Shown: positions 1 to 8,261 of the stretch, one piece after another | Position numbering within the stretch: position 1 is the first letter of the stretch | Layout: every line of letters begins with the position of its first letter | Source of the DNA: DATLNF01 sp046590575 | GTDB taxonomy: Bacteria; Actinomycetota; Actinomycetes; BP-191 | Reading direction: 5' to 3' | DNA length: 43,975 nucleotides | NCBI GenBank assembly: GCA_046590575.1 | Contig: JBKJUS010000079.1 | Location: 1 to 43,975 of the forward strand | Made by a program: the position numbers and the translations under genes | Notes under the pieces: generated by a model | Seen by the model: the letters and a program-made list of their open reading frames with translations, nothing else | What the model was told of the DNA's origin: nothing | Database searches by the model: none

Positions 1-624
1 GCCGCGGGTGCGCCAGAGCAGCAGGGCGTAAAACTTCAGACCGAAGAAGGCGGACTCCTCGAAGCCCGAGCCGGGGGAGCGCCCCGTCTTGTAGTCGCTG
101 ACGATCAGCCCGCCGTCCTCGGTGATGTCGAGCCGGTCGATGATGCCGCGCAGCTGTACGCCGGCGGTGACCAGCTCGTGCTCGACCCGCAACTCTCGCT
201 CCGCCGGGGTGAAGCCGGTCGGGTCCTCGAGAGTGAAATAGGTCCGCACCAGTGCGCGTGCGGACTCCAGCCACTGCGCCACCGAAATCCCCTCGCCTGC
301 CGGCACCGAACCCTCGTCGGGTGTGGTGTCGACGAAGAGCTCGGCGCACTCCGGTCGCTCGGCGAGCAGCGCCGTCCACTCCGGTCCGACCATCGACTCG
401 GCCAGATCGACGGTGCGCTCGGCTGGCGGCGAGTCGAAGAGGTGCTCGAGGACGGTGTGCACGAGAGTGCCTCGGACGGCCGCAGCGCTAGGCCGCTCAT
501 CGAGGCGGTCAAGCACCCGGAAGCGGTATTTCAACGGGCAGCTCTTGAAGTCGCTGCCCCGCGATGGGCTCAACGAGCCGAGGGAAGGCGAGGTCGTGGC
601 AGATCCGATGTCCAGCGTGGTCAT
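1..624 (-). CDS. RecB-family PD-(D/E)XK nuclease, C-terminus off the window
   Basis: The open frame starts at ATG 624 (minus strand) and runs without a stop through the left edge, giving the first 208 residues. Seen in order: an N-terminal SxxSDFKSCPLKYRF stretch, GTLVHTVLEHLF around residues 51-62, an ERELRVEHEL segment, GIIDRLD and then VSDYKTGR. The conserved His, the Asp of IIDRLD and the Asp/Lys of DYKTG are the metal-binding and catalytic pattern of the RecB/Cas4 exonuclease superfamily (PDDEXK_1). Known members in actinobacteria are stand-alone proteins of about 270-290 residues, so perhaps 70 residues are missing here. The expected role is DNA end processing or repair, but the exact substrate cannot be inferred. 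It is transcribed divergently from the dioxygenase-family gene at 730. Confidence 0.82.
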   Translation of the reverse strand, partial: MTTLDIGSATTSPSLGSLSPSRGSDFKSCPLKYRFRVLDRLDERPSAAAVRGTLVHTVLEHLFDSPPAERTVDLAESMVGPEWTALLAERPECAELFVDTTPDEGSVPAGEGISVAQWLESARALVRTYFTLEDPTGFTPAERELRVEHELVTAGVQLRGIIDRLDITEDGGLIVSDYKTGRSPGSGFEESAFFGLKFYALLLWRTRG

Positions 625-717
625 GCTCCGACACTAACCGTCACCCCCGACTCACCCCGTCCCGTCGGATCGACGGTCAGGTGCGTGCCCGCAGCGTGTC
701 CGACGAGGGTGGGGTCG

Positions 718-723
718 TACGAT
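718..723 (+). promoter_or_regulatory. -10 element of a probable leaderless promoter
   Basis: TACGAT matches the actinobacterial -10 pattern TANNNT and is followed by exactly six bases before ATG 730, so the start codon itself would be the transcription start. There is no convincing -35 hexamer and no Shine-Dalgarno sequence before the ATG, which fits leaderless expression. This is inference from spacing only. Confidence 0.5.
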
Positions 724-729
724 CGCGAC

Positions 730-1863
730 ATGGAGCGCAAGGGGCGGGTCGCCAAGGCGACGCACGTGGGCATCCCGGAAGGGCTGACCGAGGAGGAGCA
801 CGGCCGGGCGGCCTTCGCCGGGCCGGTGTCGCACCTTTATCGCACGATCCCCGCAACCGCGTGGGTCGAGGTCGACGGACCGCTGCGCCCGGTCGCCTTC
901 GATCTCAACCAGCTGGTTACGCCGGATGCCGACGACGCAACCGGTGGACGCATTGTCGTGCTGAACAACGCTGACCTTCGGGTCGCGGTGTCGCGTCGGC
1001 GTACGGCGATGCCGTGCGCAGTGCGCAACGCGGATGCTGACGAGGTGGTCTTCGTCCACCACGGCACGGGTGTGTTGCAGACCGACTTCGGGCCGCTCGA
1101 CTACGCGGCGGGTGATTACCTCGTGCTGCCGCGCGGCGTATTGCACCGCTGGGTGCCGGACGGCGGCGAGTCCTTCCTCCTGGTCATCGAATCGACCGCC
1201 CCTGTCACCTTGCCCGATTTCGGTCCCCTGCTGGGCCGCCATGCGGTCGTCGACCCGGGAGTTGTGGTCACTCCGGAGCCGTGGACCGAGCCGCCGGCCG
1301 ACTGGTCCGGCGGCGCAGACTCGCGGTGGCGCGTCCGGGTGCAGCGGCTGGGGGAGTGGACGACCTTCACTTACCCGCACAACCCCTTCACCGCGGTCGG
1401 CTGGGCCGGTGACCTCGCTCCGTGGCGGCTGCATACCAGCGACATCCGCCCGATCGGATCGCACCGCTTCCACCTGCCGCCATCGGTGCATACGACGTTC
1501 CGGTGCGGCCGGTTCGACATCGCGACTTTCGTGCCACGCCCTTTCGAGACCGACCCCGAGTCGCTGCGGGTGCCGTTCTTCCACGCCAACGTCGACAACG
1601 ACGAGGTCATCTTCTACAGCCGGGGCGACTTCTTCTCCCGGCAGGGCATCGGCGAGGGCTGGCTGACTCTGCACCCGCAGGGGGTGCCGCACGGCCCGCA
1701 GCCCGGGGCGGCCGAGCGCGCGGCGGCCAAGACGATGGCCGACGAGCTCGCGGTGATGATCGAGTGCATTGCGCCGCTGAATATCACCGACGACGCCAAG
1801 CCCGCGGAGGACCCGGCCTACGTCACGTCCTGGGCCCGCGGGATGGGCCTCCTCGACCGCTGA
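730..1863 (+). CDS. Homogentisate 1,2-dioxygenase family protein
   Basis: A 377-residue two-cupin protein. The first cupin holds DEVVFVHHGTG and GDYLVLPRGVLHRW. The second holds FFHANVDNDEVIFYSRGDF and LHPQGVPHGPQPG. His285, Glu292 and His321 fall where homogentisate dioxygenases carry their His/Glu/His iron ligands, and the closing HGPQPG is typical of the bacterial branch. Family reaction: Fe(II)-dependent opening of the homogentisate ring to maleylacetoacetate, in tyrosine/phenylalanine breakdown. No fumarylacetoacetase, maleylacetoacetate isomerase or 4-hydroxyphenylpyruvate dioxygenase gene lies beside it in this window, so the true substrate could be a related ring. The reading frame is open further upstream, but ATG 730 starts the family-like sequence and sits at leaderless spacing from a -10 element. 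Confidence 0.78.
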   Translation: MERKGRVAKATHVGIPEGLTEEEHGRAAFAGPVSHLYRTIPATAWVEVDGPLRPVAFDLNQLVTPDADDATGGRIVVLNNADLRVAVSRRRTAMPCAVRNADADEVVFVHHGTGVLQTDFGPLDYAAGDYLVLPRGVLHRWVPDGGESFLLVIESTAPVTLPDFGPLLGRHAVVDPGVVVTPEPWTEPPADWSGGADSRWRVRVQRLGEWTTFTYPHNPFTAVGWAGDLAPWRLHTSDIRPIGSHRFHLPPSVHTTFRCGRFDIATFVPRPFETDPESLRVPFFHANVDNDEVIFYSRGDFFSRQGIGEGWLTLHPQGVPHGPQPGAAERAAAKTMADELAVMIECIAPLNITDDAKPAEDPAYVTSWARGMGLLDR

Positions 1864-1944
1864 CCTCAGTAAGTGATGCGTTAGTCGCTAGTGCACCGGA
1901 TCAACCGCGGCGGAAATCCGGAAGAGGATGTCGCAGATCGCCGT

Positions 1945-1950
1945 TAGGCT
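1945..1950 (+). promoter_or_regulatory. Possible -10 element for the methyltransferase-MFS-dinB genes
   Basis: TAGGCT fits TANNNT and lies about 50 bases upstream of the chosen GTG start at 2003. No good -35 hexamer is visible. Weak evidence based on one hexamer. Confidence 0.3.
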
Positions 1951-2002
1951 CGGGGTACGCCGATGGACCGCCGTCGTACGACCTGACCTCGAGGAGCCTG
2001 CC

Positions 2003-2776
2003 GTGACTGCCCCCTGGTCCTCGCACTGGGGTCGGGTGCGCGGAGCCGTCGTGTGGCAGGTGCTGACCGAGGCGCTAGCCGGCCTCGACGGGCCGGTCCA
2101 CGTTCTCGACGCCGGTGGGGGCACTGGCGGCCTCGCGGTCCCCCTCGCCCTCCTCGGGCATCGCGTGACCGTGGTCGACCCGAGCCTGGACAGTCTGGCC
2201 GCGCTCGAGCGGCGGGCCGCTGAGGAGGCCGCTGGACAGCGGATCGCGCTGACGGCAGTGCAGGGCGACCTGGACACCCTGCTCGACGTCGTCGAGCCCG
2301 GCTCGGTCGACGTGGCTCTATGCCATAGCGTGCTCGAGGTCGTCGAGGACCCGGCCTCCGGCATCGCGGCCGTCGCGGCCACTCTGGGTCCGGCCGGCCT
2401 GGCCAGCGTCCTGGTCGCCAACCGCAGCGCGGCTGTTCTCTCGCGGGCGCTGTCTGGGCACTTCGCTGAGGCAGCCGCTGCGATGGACGATCCTGATGGC
2501 CGGTGGGGAGTCACTGATGCCGCGCGGCGCCGCTTCGGCCGCGACCAGCTCGTGGACCTCGTGACGGCCGCCGGACTGACTCCGATCGAGGTGCACGGCG
2601 TCCGGGTCTTCACCGACCTCGTGCCCGGGGCGCTGGTCGACGCCGATGCGGCCGCCTTCGAGAGCCTCGTCGCGCTCGAGGTCGCTGCATCCCGGCGGCC
2701 GCCGTACGCCGATCTGGCTACCCAGCTGCACGTCCTCGCGCGGCGGAGTAGCGCCACGGGTGAGGGCATGCGTTGA
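2003..2776 (+). CDS. Class I SAM-dependent methyltransferase
   Basis: A 257-residue protein with the Rossmann-fold SAM site VLDAGGGTGGLAVPLALLG near the N-terminus, an acidic residue after strand 2 (TVVDPS), and a post-motif segment VDVALCHSVLEVV. The GTG at 2003 was chosen because GAGGAG lies six bases upstream and the protein then begins just ahead of the fold. An in-frame ATG at 1928 would add 25 unconserved residues and lies upstream of a candidate -10 element. The stop overlaps the TTG start of the MFS gene, so the two are probably translated together. The methyl acceptor cannot be read from the sequence. A SmtA-like methyltransferase just before dinB is, as I recall, a common actinobacterial arrangement. 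Confidence 0.8.
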   Translation: MTAPWSSHWGRVRGAVVWQVLTEALAGLDGPVHVLDAGGGTGGLAVPLALLGHRVTVVDPSLDSLAALERRAAEEAAGQRIALTAVQGDLDTLLDVVEPGSVDVALCHSVLEVVEDPASGIAAVAATLGPAGLASVLVANRSAAVLSRALSGHFAEAAAAMDDPDGRWGVTDAARRRFGRDQLVDLVTAAGLTPIEVHGVRVFTDLVPGALVDADAAAFESLVALEVAASRRPPYADLATQLHVLARRSSATGEGMR

Positions 2777-4083
2777 GCCCGCGCACCCGCCGGTGGGCCC
2801 GTCGGCTCGCCGGTGAAGGCGCCGACGCCGCAGCGCGGCCGGAGTTTCGGGCGCTCCTCGTAGCGCACGGGGTCAGCGTGGCCGGCTACTGGCTCTTCCT
2901 CACCACAGCGCTGACACTTCTGTCATCGTCCGGTACGTCGGAGTCCTCTCGGCTCACCGCGCTGCTCACCCTGCCGCTCATCGTGCTCTCCCCCCTGACT
3001 GGCCTAGCCGTTGACCGGCTCGGGGCCCGGCGCACCCTGCTCATCTCCTACGTCGCCGGCTGCCTAGTGCTCGTGATGCTGACCCAGGTCGACTCGGTCG
3101 GCGGTCTCTACGTCGGGGCGTTCCTGCTCAGCGCCGTGATCGCACTGCTCCGGCCGTCGGTCTTCGGCTTGCTTTCGCGGACTGTCGCCCCCCGCCAGCT
3201 CGGTGCGGCCAATGGGTTGATGGCGGCCGCCGGGGAGGCCTCGATCATCCTCGGACCACTGCTGGCGAGTGGCCTCATCCGGATGGGCGGCAGCGGCCCG
3301 GCCTTCCTGGCCGGCGCCGGGTTCTACGCCGCTGGTGCACTGCTGCTGCTGCGCGTCCCCGCTCCGGTCGCTTTCGCCCGCGACGCCGTCGTCGGCTGGC
3401 GTGGCCGCCTCGGTGAGCTCGGCGCCGGCGCCCGGGTGCTCTCCGCCGACCCGACGCTGCGCACCACCAGCATCTGCCTGGTCGCCCTCTTCGGGTTCAT
3501 CGGCGCGCTCTTCACCCTGGAGCCCAACTTCCTCGCCGATGAGGTCGGCGCCGGCCGAGGCAGCCTCGGGGCTGTCTACGCCGCAGCCGGTCTGGGGTCG
3601 TGCATCTCGGCCGTGCTCGTGGCCCGACGCCCGGTGGCCGGCCGGCCGGTGCCACGGATCGGGTTGGCGTTGGCCGCGGTCGGACTCTGCACCGCGGGCT
3701 ACTCCACCGCGTCGTCGCTCACCCAGGCGGTGCTGTGGAACTTCGCGGTCGGTCTGTGCTTCGGCCAGACGCTGCCACCGGCCTTCTCGCTGATCCAGCG
3801 CCGTACCCCGAGCGCTGTTATCGGCCGAGCGATGGCCTTCGTCAGCATCGTGCAGCAGGGCGCGCTCGGCCTCGTGGCGCTGCTTGTCGGCGAGGTCATC
3901 GGCGGGCCGGTCCAGGCTCGGATACTCGGCACGGGCGTCGCGCTCGTGGCGGTCGGCGCGGCGATCTACGCCGCCACCAGGACGCGCGATGACATCGCCG
4001 CCCCGGCCGGATCGCCCGACGCGGGCGGTCCGATCGCCGCCGCCGAGGCGGTTCCGCCGCTCGAGTTGGCCCCGGCCCCGTGA
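2773..4083 (+). CDS. MFS transporter
   Basis: A 436-residue polytopic membrane protein with about 12 hydrophobic segments. Between TM2 and TM3 it has the family loop DRLGARRTLL, and later PRQLGAANGLMA and SAVIGRAMAF, as in drug- or siderophore-export MFS proteins of the MFS_3 type. The C-terminal 35 residues are a Pro/Ala/Gly-rich tail. The start is TTG 2773, inside the stop of the methyltransferase (TTGA overlap), and the gene ends in a GTGA overlap with dinB, so it is the middle gene of a tightly coupled trio. Export of a small molecule across the cytoplasmic membrane is the likely role. The substrate is unknown. Confidence 0.82.
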   Translation: MSPRTRRWARRLAGEGADAAARPEFRALLVAHGVSVAGYWLFLTTALTLLSSSGTSESSRLTALLTLPLIVLSPLTGLAVDRLGARRTLLISYVAGCLVLVMLTQVDSVGGLYVGAFLLSAVIALLRPSVFGLLSRTVAPRQLGAANGLMAAAGEASIILGPLLASGLIRMGGSGPAFLAGAGFYAAGALLLLRVPAPVAFARDAVVGWRGRLGELGAGARVLSADPTLRTTSICLVALFGFIGALFTLEPNFLADEVGAGRGSLGAVYAAAGLGSCISAVLVARRPVAGRPVPRIGLALAAVGLCTAGYSTASSLTQAVLWNFAVGLCFGQTLPPAFSLIQRRTPSAVIGRAMAFVSIVQQGALGLVALLVGEVIGGPVQARILGTGVALVAVGAAIYAATRTRDDIAAPAGSPDAGGPIAAAEAVPPLELAPAP

Positions 4084-5342
4084 GCCGTGGCCGGGTCGCG
4101 CCGGCCGGTCCCCAGCCGGGTCCACCCGCGGACGACACCGGCGCCACGGTGCTGCACGTAGACATGGATGCGTTCTATGCCAGCGTCGAGGTGCGTCGCG
4201 ATCCGGACCTGCGCGGCCGGCCGGTGCTCGTCGGTGGCCTTGGAAAGCGTTCGGTCGTCTGCGCAGCCAGCTACGAGGCGCGCGGCTTCGGCGTCCACTC
4301 GGCCATGCCGATGTCGCGAGCCCGCCGGCTCTGCCCGGCTGCTGTGGTCATCCCGCCAGACTTCGCGGCGTACTCCGCCGCGTCGAAGGCGGTCATGGCG
4401 GTATTCCGCGAGGTCACGCCTCTCGTCGAACCCCTCTCCCTCGACGAGGCGTTTCTCGACGTAGCGGGCGCCGTACGCCGGATGGGCCGGCCGGCCTCGA
4501 TCGGGACCTGGATCCGGGCGACGGTGGCGGCCGAGCAGCAGCTCACCTGCTCGGTGGGCGTGGCCAGCACGAAGTTCGTCGCCAAACTCGCATCGGCCCG
4601 GTGCAAGCCCGACGGCCTGCTCGTGGTGCCCCGCGACGGGGTGCTCGACTTCCTGCACCCCCTGCCGGTCGCCGCGCTGTGGGGGGTGGGGGAGCGCACC
4701 GAAGAGGTGCTCACCCGGCATGGCCTGCACACGGTCGGGGACCTGGCGCGCACCGACCTGTCGACCCTCACCGCGGCGCTCGGCGCCAGCCTTGGCGCGC
4801 ACCTGCACGCGCTGGCCTGGGGCCGCGACGACCGGGCCGTCGTACCCCACGAGGCGGAGAAGAGCTGCGGCGCGGAGGAGACCTTCGCCGAGGACCTCAG
4901 CGATCCGGCGGCGATTCACCGAGAGCTGCTGCGACTCGCGGAGCGCACCGCGAGCCGGCTGCGTCAGGGCGGACAGGTGGGGCGGACGATCGCGATCAAG
5001 GTGCGCTTCGCCGACTTCACCACGATTACCCGGTCGCGCACGCTCCCCGTGGCGACGGACGTGTCCCAGGAGGTCTACGCGGCAGCCCGGGATCTCTACG
5101 ATGCCCTAGGGCTCGGCTGGACCCCGCTGCGGCTCGTCGGCGTACGCGTGGAGGGTCTGGTTCGCGTCGGCGACGCTCCGCTGCAGCTGGCCTTCGACAC
5201 CCAGGGGGGCGGCCGCCGGGACGCTGAGCTCGCCGTCGACCGGGCTGCCCGCCGTTTTGGCGACGGTGCGGTCCGGCCAGCCACTCTGGTCCGACCCGCC
5301 GAACGGCCGAACCCTTCTGTGCCCCGGCCCGAACACCCATAA
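4080..5342 (+). CDS. dinB: DNA polymerase IV (Y-family, DinB)
   Basis: A 420-residue translesion polymerase. The first catalytic aspartate is Asp28 in HVDMDAFYASVE, and the second acidic pair is Asp122-Glu123 in SLDEAFLD. A helix-hairpin-helix region (LWGVGERTEEVL) and the little-finger domain (QVGRTIAIKVRFADF) follow. It extends primers past damaged template bases at low fidelity in the cytoplasm. The start is GTG 4080, overlapping the MFS stop. The C-terminal tail (ERPNPSVPRPEHP) has no recognisable beta-clamp QxxLF motif. I saw no LexA box immediately upstream, since the gene is read from within the operon, so SOS control is not visible here. Confidence 0.93.
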   Translation: MSRGRVAPAGPQPGPPADDTGATVLHVDMDAFYASVEVRRDPDLRGRPVLVGGLGKRSVVCAASYEARGFGVHSAMPMSRARRLCPAAVVIPPDFAAYSAASKAVMAVFREVTPLVEPLSLDEAFLDVAGAVRRMGRPASIGTWIRATVAAEQQLTCSVGVASTKFVAKLASARCKPDGLLVVPRDGVLDFLHPLPVAALWGVGERTEEVLTRHGLHTVGDLARTDLSTLTAALGASLGAHLHALAWGRDDRAVVPHEAEKSCGAEETFAEDLSDPAAIHRELLRLAERTASRLRQGGQVGRTIAIKVRFADFTTITRSRTLPVATDVSQEVYAAARDLYDALGLGWTPLRLVGVRVEGLVRVGDAPLQLAFDTQGGGRRDAELAVDRAARRFGDGAVRPATLVRPAERPNPSVPRPEHP

Positions 5343-5438
5343 GAATTCCTTGTCACGGCTTTCCCGGTCCCGCGTGCGAACGTATTCTGAGTTCTTGCGG
5401 GTATGACCGAGGGACCGGACTTTGTCGAGAGGAGCGTC

Positions 5439-5858
5439 GTGCCACTGTCGGAGCACGAGCAGCAACTCCTCGACCAGATCGAGCGAGCGCTCTACGCCGA
5501 GGACCCGAAGTTCGCGTCCGCCGTTCGCTCGAGCGACCTCAAGACCCATCTGGTACGCCGGATCCGGCGCGCCGCCATGCTCTTGGTGGCTGGCCTGATC
5601 TCTCTCGTCGTCGGTGCCGCGCTGTCGTTATGGGCGTTGGGCGTCGCCGGTTTCGTGCTGATGCTCGGGGCCTGCTTGGTCATCGTCCGCAGTCTGCAGC
5701 GGTTCAGCGGCCGGGACAACGGCGGGTCGCGGGGCCGGTCCGCGCGGCGCCAGCATGATCGACCGATGTCGGTGTCCGCCGATGACGGTGAGCGGGGTGG
5801 CGTCCTGGGCCGGATCGAGGCCCGGTGGCGGAAGCGCTGGGAAGAGCGCGACCGGTAG
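5439..5858 (+). CDS. DUF3040 membrane protein
   Basis: A 139-residue protein starting with VPLSEHEQQLLDQIERALYA, the hallmark N-terminus of the actinobacterial DUF3040 family, then a basic patch and two transmembrane helices around residues 45-85, and a polar, arginine-rich tail. GTG 5439 is preferred to ATG 5403 because GAGAGGAG ends about five bases before it and the family begins at this point. Function is unknown in the family; a location next to dinB and upstream of the division cluster is usual. It converges on the transglutaminase gene, with only 18 bases between the two stops. Confidence 0.85.
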   Translation: MPLSEHEQQLLDQIERALYAEDPKFASAVRSSDLKTHLVRRIRRAAMLLVAGLISLVVGAALSLWALGVAGFVLMLGACLVIVRSLQRFSGRDNGGSRGRSARRQHDRPMSVSADDGERGGVLGRIEARWRKRWEERDR

Positions 5859-5876
5859 CGCGGGCCACCGTCCCAG

Positions 5877-8261
5877 TCAGTCGGGGGCGGGGCGGCGGGG
5901 GCGCAGCCGGCGTACGACGGCGCGCACGGCACGGTCCCACCGGGTGAGGGCTCGGTCGAATCCAGCGGTGATGCCATCGCGAACCTGCCGCCCGGTCGAT
6001 GCCGGCAGCACGGCGATGCGCAGTCGGCGGCCGATCGGCGCGTTGGCGACTAATGCCCGACGGACGACGCCGACCAGCGATTCGAGTCCGGCCGGGTCCG
6101 GACAGGTCCGGGCGTATCGGGCCTGCTCCTCAGCCCGGGCCAGGTCGCGCAGGGCGTCACCGGCCGTCGCTGAGAGCTGTGCACCCAGGGTCAGCCGGTC
6201 CGCCGCGGTGCGCGGGGTGTCCGCTGTCCGCAATGCGAAACCGGCGTCCTCGGCGTCATCGGACATCTCCGCCCACGCTACGTGCACCCGGTCGACGTCG
6301 GTGACCGCGCGGCGTGCCCGCGAACGCCGTAGCGCGAAGCGCAGCGCAGCAGGCGTGGTCCCGAAGACGACCAGGGCCAACAGGACCAGACCGCCGCGGC
6401 GGGTGCGGGCCTGGCCGGCGCTGGCCTGCGACGCGTTGGCTTCGTCGTCACCGAGGCGGTCGCTCGGGTCGTTGTCGCCGCCGGGAGCGGCCGACGACGT
6501 CGGCGCGGCCGACGGCGCGGTGGACGGCGCGGCACTCGCCGAGGGGTCAGGCGCCGGCCCGACGGATCCGGTGTCGGCGTACGCCGGCGGCACCGTGATA
6601 GCGCGTTCGTCATTTCGCGGGGTTGGCTCGAAGCGCAGCCATCCGGCGTCCTTGAAATACACCTCGGGCCACGCGTGAGCGTGCTTGTTGGTGATCACGT
6701 AGAGGTCGTCGGTGCCCTCGACGAGGCTGCCAGGGGTGAAGCCGATCGCCACTCGAGCGGGCAACCTCAGCAGCCGGACCATGTAAGCCATCGTGGCGGC
6801 GAACTGCTCGCAGTATCCGCGACGCAGCCGCAGGAACGCGTCGAGGTCGTTGCCCTGCTTGAGTGACTGCACGTTGAGGTCGTAGGTGAAGCGGCCGCTC
6901 TGGAAGTAGTTCTGGATCGCGACGACTTTTTCGTACGGCGTTCGTGCCCCCTGCGTGGCCTCCTCGAGCTCACCGAAGACCAACTGGGACTCGAGCTCGG
7001 GCACCTGCAGATAGGGCGCCAGGTCCTTGTCGTCGGGGGCACCCGCCGCAAGCAGCTCGGCGACGTCGGGATCCGGCACCGTGGACGTGACGGAGTACTG
7101 GTCGGACCTCTCGCCGATCCCCTGGGTGTCGGTCCGGGTGCTGAAGATCGTCTGGTTGGTCGGGAGGTAGCGCCAGTCGCCGGCGACGTCGACACGTTGC
7201 GGGGCGTAGGGCACCGGAAGCCAGTTGGACTTGAGCCCGACGACGTCGACCCGCGCGGTCGCGACGCCGGCGGTGTCGTCGTCAAGGCCCTTCGCGTCGG
7301 GCAGGTCGCGCTTGCTGGAGACCCGAGAGTCCTTGGTCGCCGACGTCCGGCCGGGCGACCATACTGCGCCGTCGAAGCGATCCAGCGACGTCAGCCGGAG
7401 GTACTGTGGGTTGGCTGTCCGCACCCGCAGCAAGACCGTTTCTTCGTCATTGCGCAGCTGCGGTTGGAGCTGGACATACGGGTTGATGACCGACACGGTG
7501 CTCGGCCCGTCACCGAAGCCCACGCCGCTGCCGGTGCTGGTGTCGATGAGCCCCTGCCCGAGGTCAGGCACGACGGCCGGCGCGACCAGCGCGATGCTGA
7601 TGGCGGCCAGGCCGAGCCGGCGACCCACGCGGGAGACCGGTGAGGTGTCGACGAGCTCCTGTGCCACGTCGACGCCGACCAACCGGCGGCCCCATCCGCG
7701 TGCTCGTTCGCGTCCTTCCGCGACGAGCAGGCCGACGAAGGAGAGGGACGCGATGACGAACGGCACGGCACCGATGCCGTCACGCATCGAGGCGGGCACG
7801 ATGTAAAGGATCAACAGGGGCAGACCCGCGCCGACCGGCCGGCGCGCGGTGAAGACGATGAGGTCGACCGCCATCGCGACGACGAACACGCCGCCGCCCG
7901 TGACGAGGTGCAGCGCGTCGTTGCTCTCGACGGGCGCAGCTAGCTCACGAATGTCGGCGAAACCCTCGCTGAGCTGTTCACCGAGCAGCCGCAGCGTCTC
8001 CAGGGTAGGCACGCCGGCGAACGTCGAGTCCGCCTGGTAGACGAGCCCGGCCAGGACCACGAGGCCGACCAGGGAGATCGCGGGCGACAGGAGCGCGGGC
8101 ACGTCGAGCTGGCGGGCTAACGCGCCAAGAGCGAAGGCGGTGAGCACGCACAGGACGACGAACGGGATCCAGGCGCCCCGCGAGAAGACGTGGTTGAGCG
8201 TGTACGCCGAGCCGAGTACCGCCAGGACGGAGGCGGGCAGCAGCGGGGACAGTTTTCTCAC
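5877..8261 (-). CDS. Membrane transglutaminase-like protein (DUF3488/DUF4129 type)
   Basis: A 794-residue protein. Its N-terminal third has several transmembrane helices (the DUF3488-like region), followed by an extracytoplasmic domain with the transglutaminase/protease core: Cys484 in RRGYCEQFAATMAY, His529 in NKHAHAWPEVYF and the closing GWLRFEPTP. A Ser/Ala/Pro/Thr-rich linker, one more TM helix and a DUF4129-like cytoplasmic tail follow. Start GTG 8261 overlaps the DUF58 stop (GTGA); the frame is open further upstream, but that part encodes arginine-rich shadow sequence. Family members sit with MoxR and DUF58 genes. The expected role is cross-linking or cleaving of envelope proteins, but no member's substrate can be deduced here. 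Confidence 0.88.
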   Translation of the reverse strand: MRKLSPLLPASVLAVLGSAYTLNHVFSRGAWIPFVVLCVLTAFALGALARQLDVPALLSPAISLVGLVVLAGLVYQADSTFAGVPTLETLRLLGEQLSEGFADIRELAAPVESNDALHLVTGGGVFVVAMAVDLIVFTARRPVGAGLPLLILYIVPASMRDGIGAVPFVIASLSFVGLLVAEGRERARGWGRRLVGVDVAQELVDTSPVSRVGRRLGLAAISIALVAPAVVPDLGQGLIDTSTGSGVGFGDGPSTVSVINPYVQLQPQLRNDEETVLLRVRTANPQYLRLTSLDRFDGAVWSPGRTSATKDSRVSSKRDLPDAKGLDDDTAGVATARVDVVGLKSNWLPVPYAPQRVDVAGDWRYLPTNQTIFSTRTDTQGIGERSDQYSVTSTVPDPDVAELLAAGAPDDKDLAPYLQVPELESQLVFGELEEATQGARTPYEKVVAIQNYFQSGRFTYDLNVQSLKQGNDLDAFLRLRRGYCEQFAATMAYMVRLLRLPARVAIGFTPGSLVEGTDDLYVITNKHAHAWPEVYFKDAGWLRFEPTPRNDERAITVPPAYADTGSVGPAPDPSASAAPSTAPSAAPTSSAAPGGDNDPSDRLGDDEANASQASAGQARTRRGGLVLLALVVFGTTPAALRFALRRSRARRAVTDVDRVHVAWAEMSDDAEDAGFALRTADTPRTAADRLTLGAQLSATAGDALRDLARAEEQARYARTCPDPAGLESLVGVVRRALVANAPIGRRLRIAVLPASTGRQVRDGITAGFDRALTRWDRAVRAVVRRLRPRRPAPD

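Noticed and set aside
652..1692. 346-codon minus-strand frame over the dioxygenase-family gene
   Set aside because: It runs against a protein with clear cupin motifs, has an arginine-rich composition and starts at no plausible site.
1928..2002. Upstream ATG start for the methyltransferase (1928)
   Set aside because: The added residues precede the SAM fold, would include the candidate -10 element, and the GTG at 2003 has a much better ribosome site.
5371..5395. Possible LexA (SOS) box near the dinB end: GAAC followed by GTTC
   Set aside because: The half-sites are separated by nine bases rather than the four of the actinobacterial LexA box, and the position is downstream of dinB, before DUF3040.
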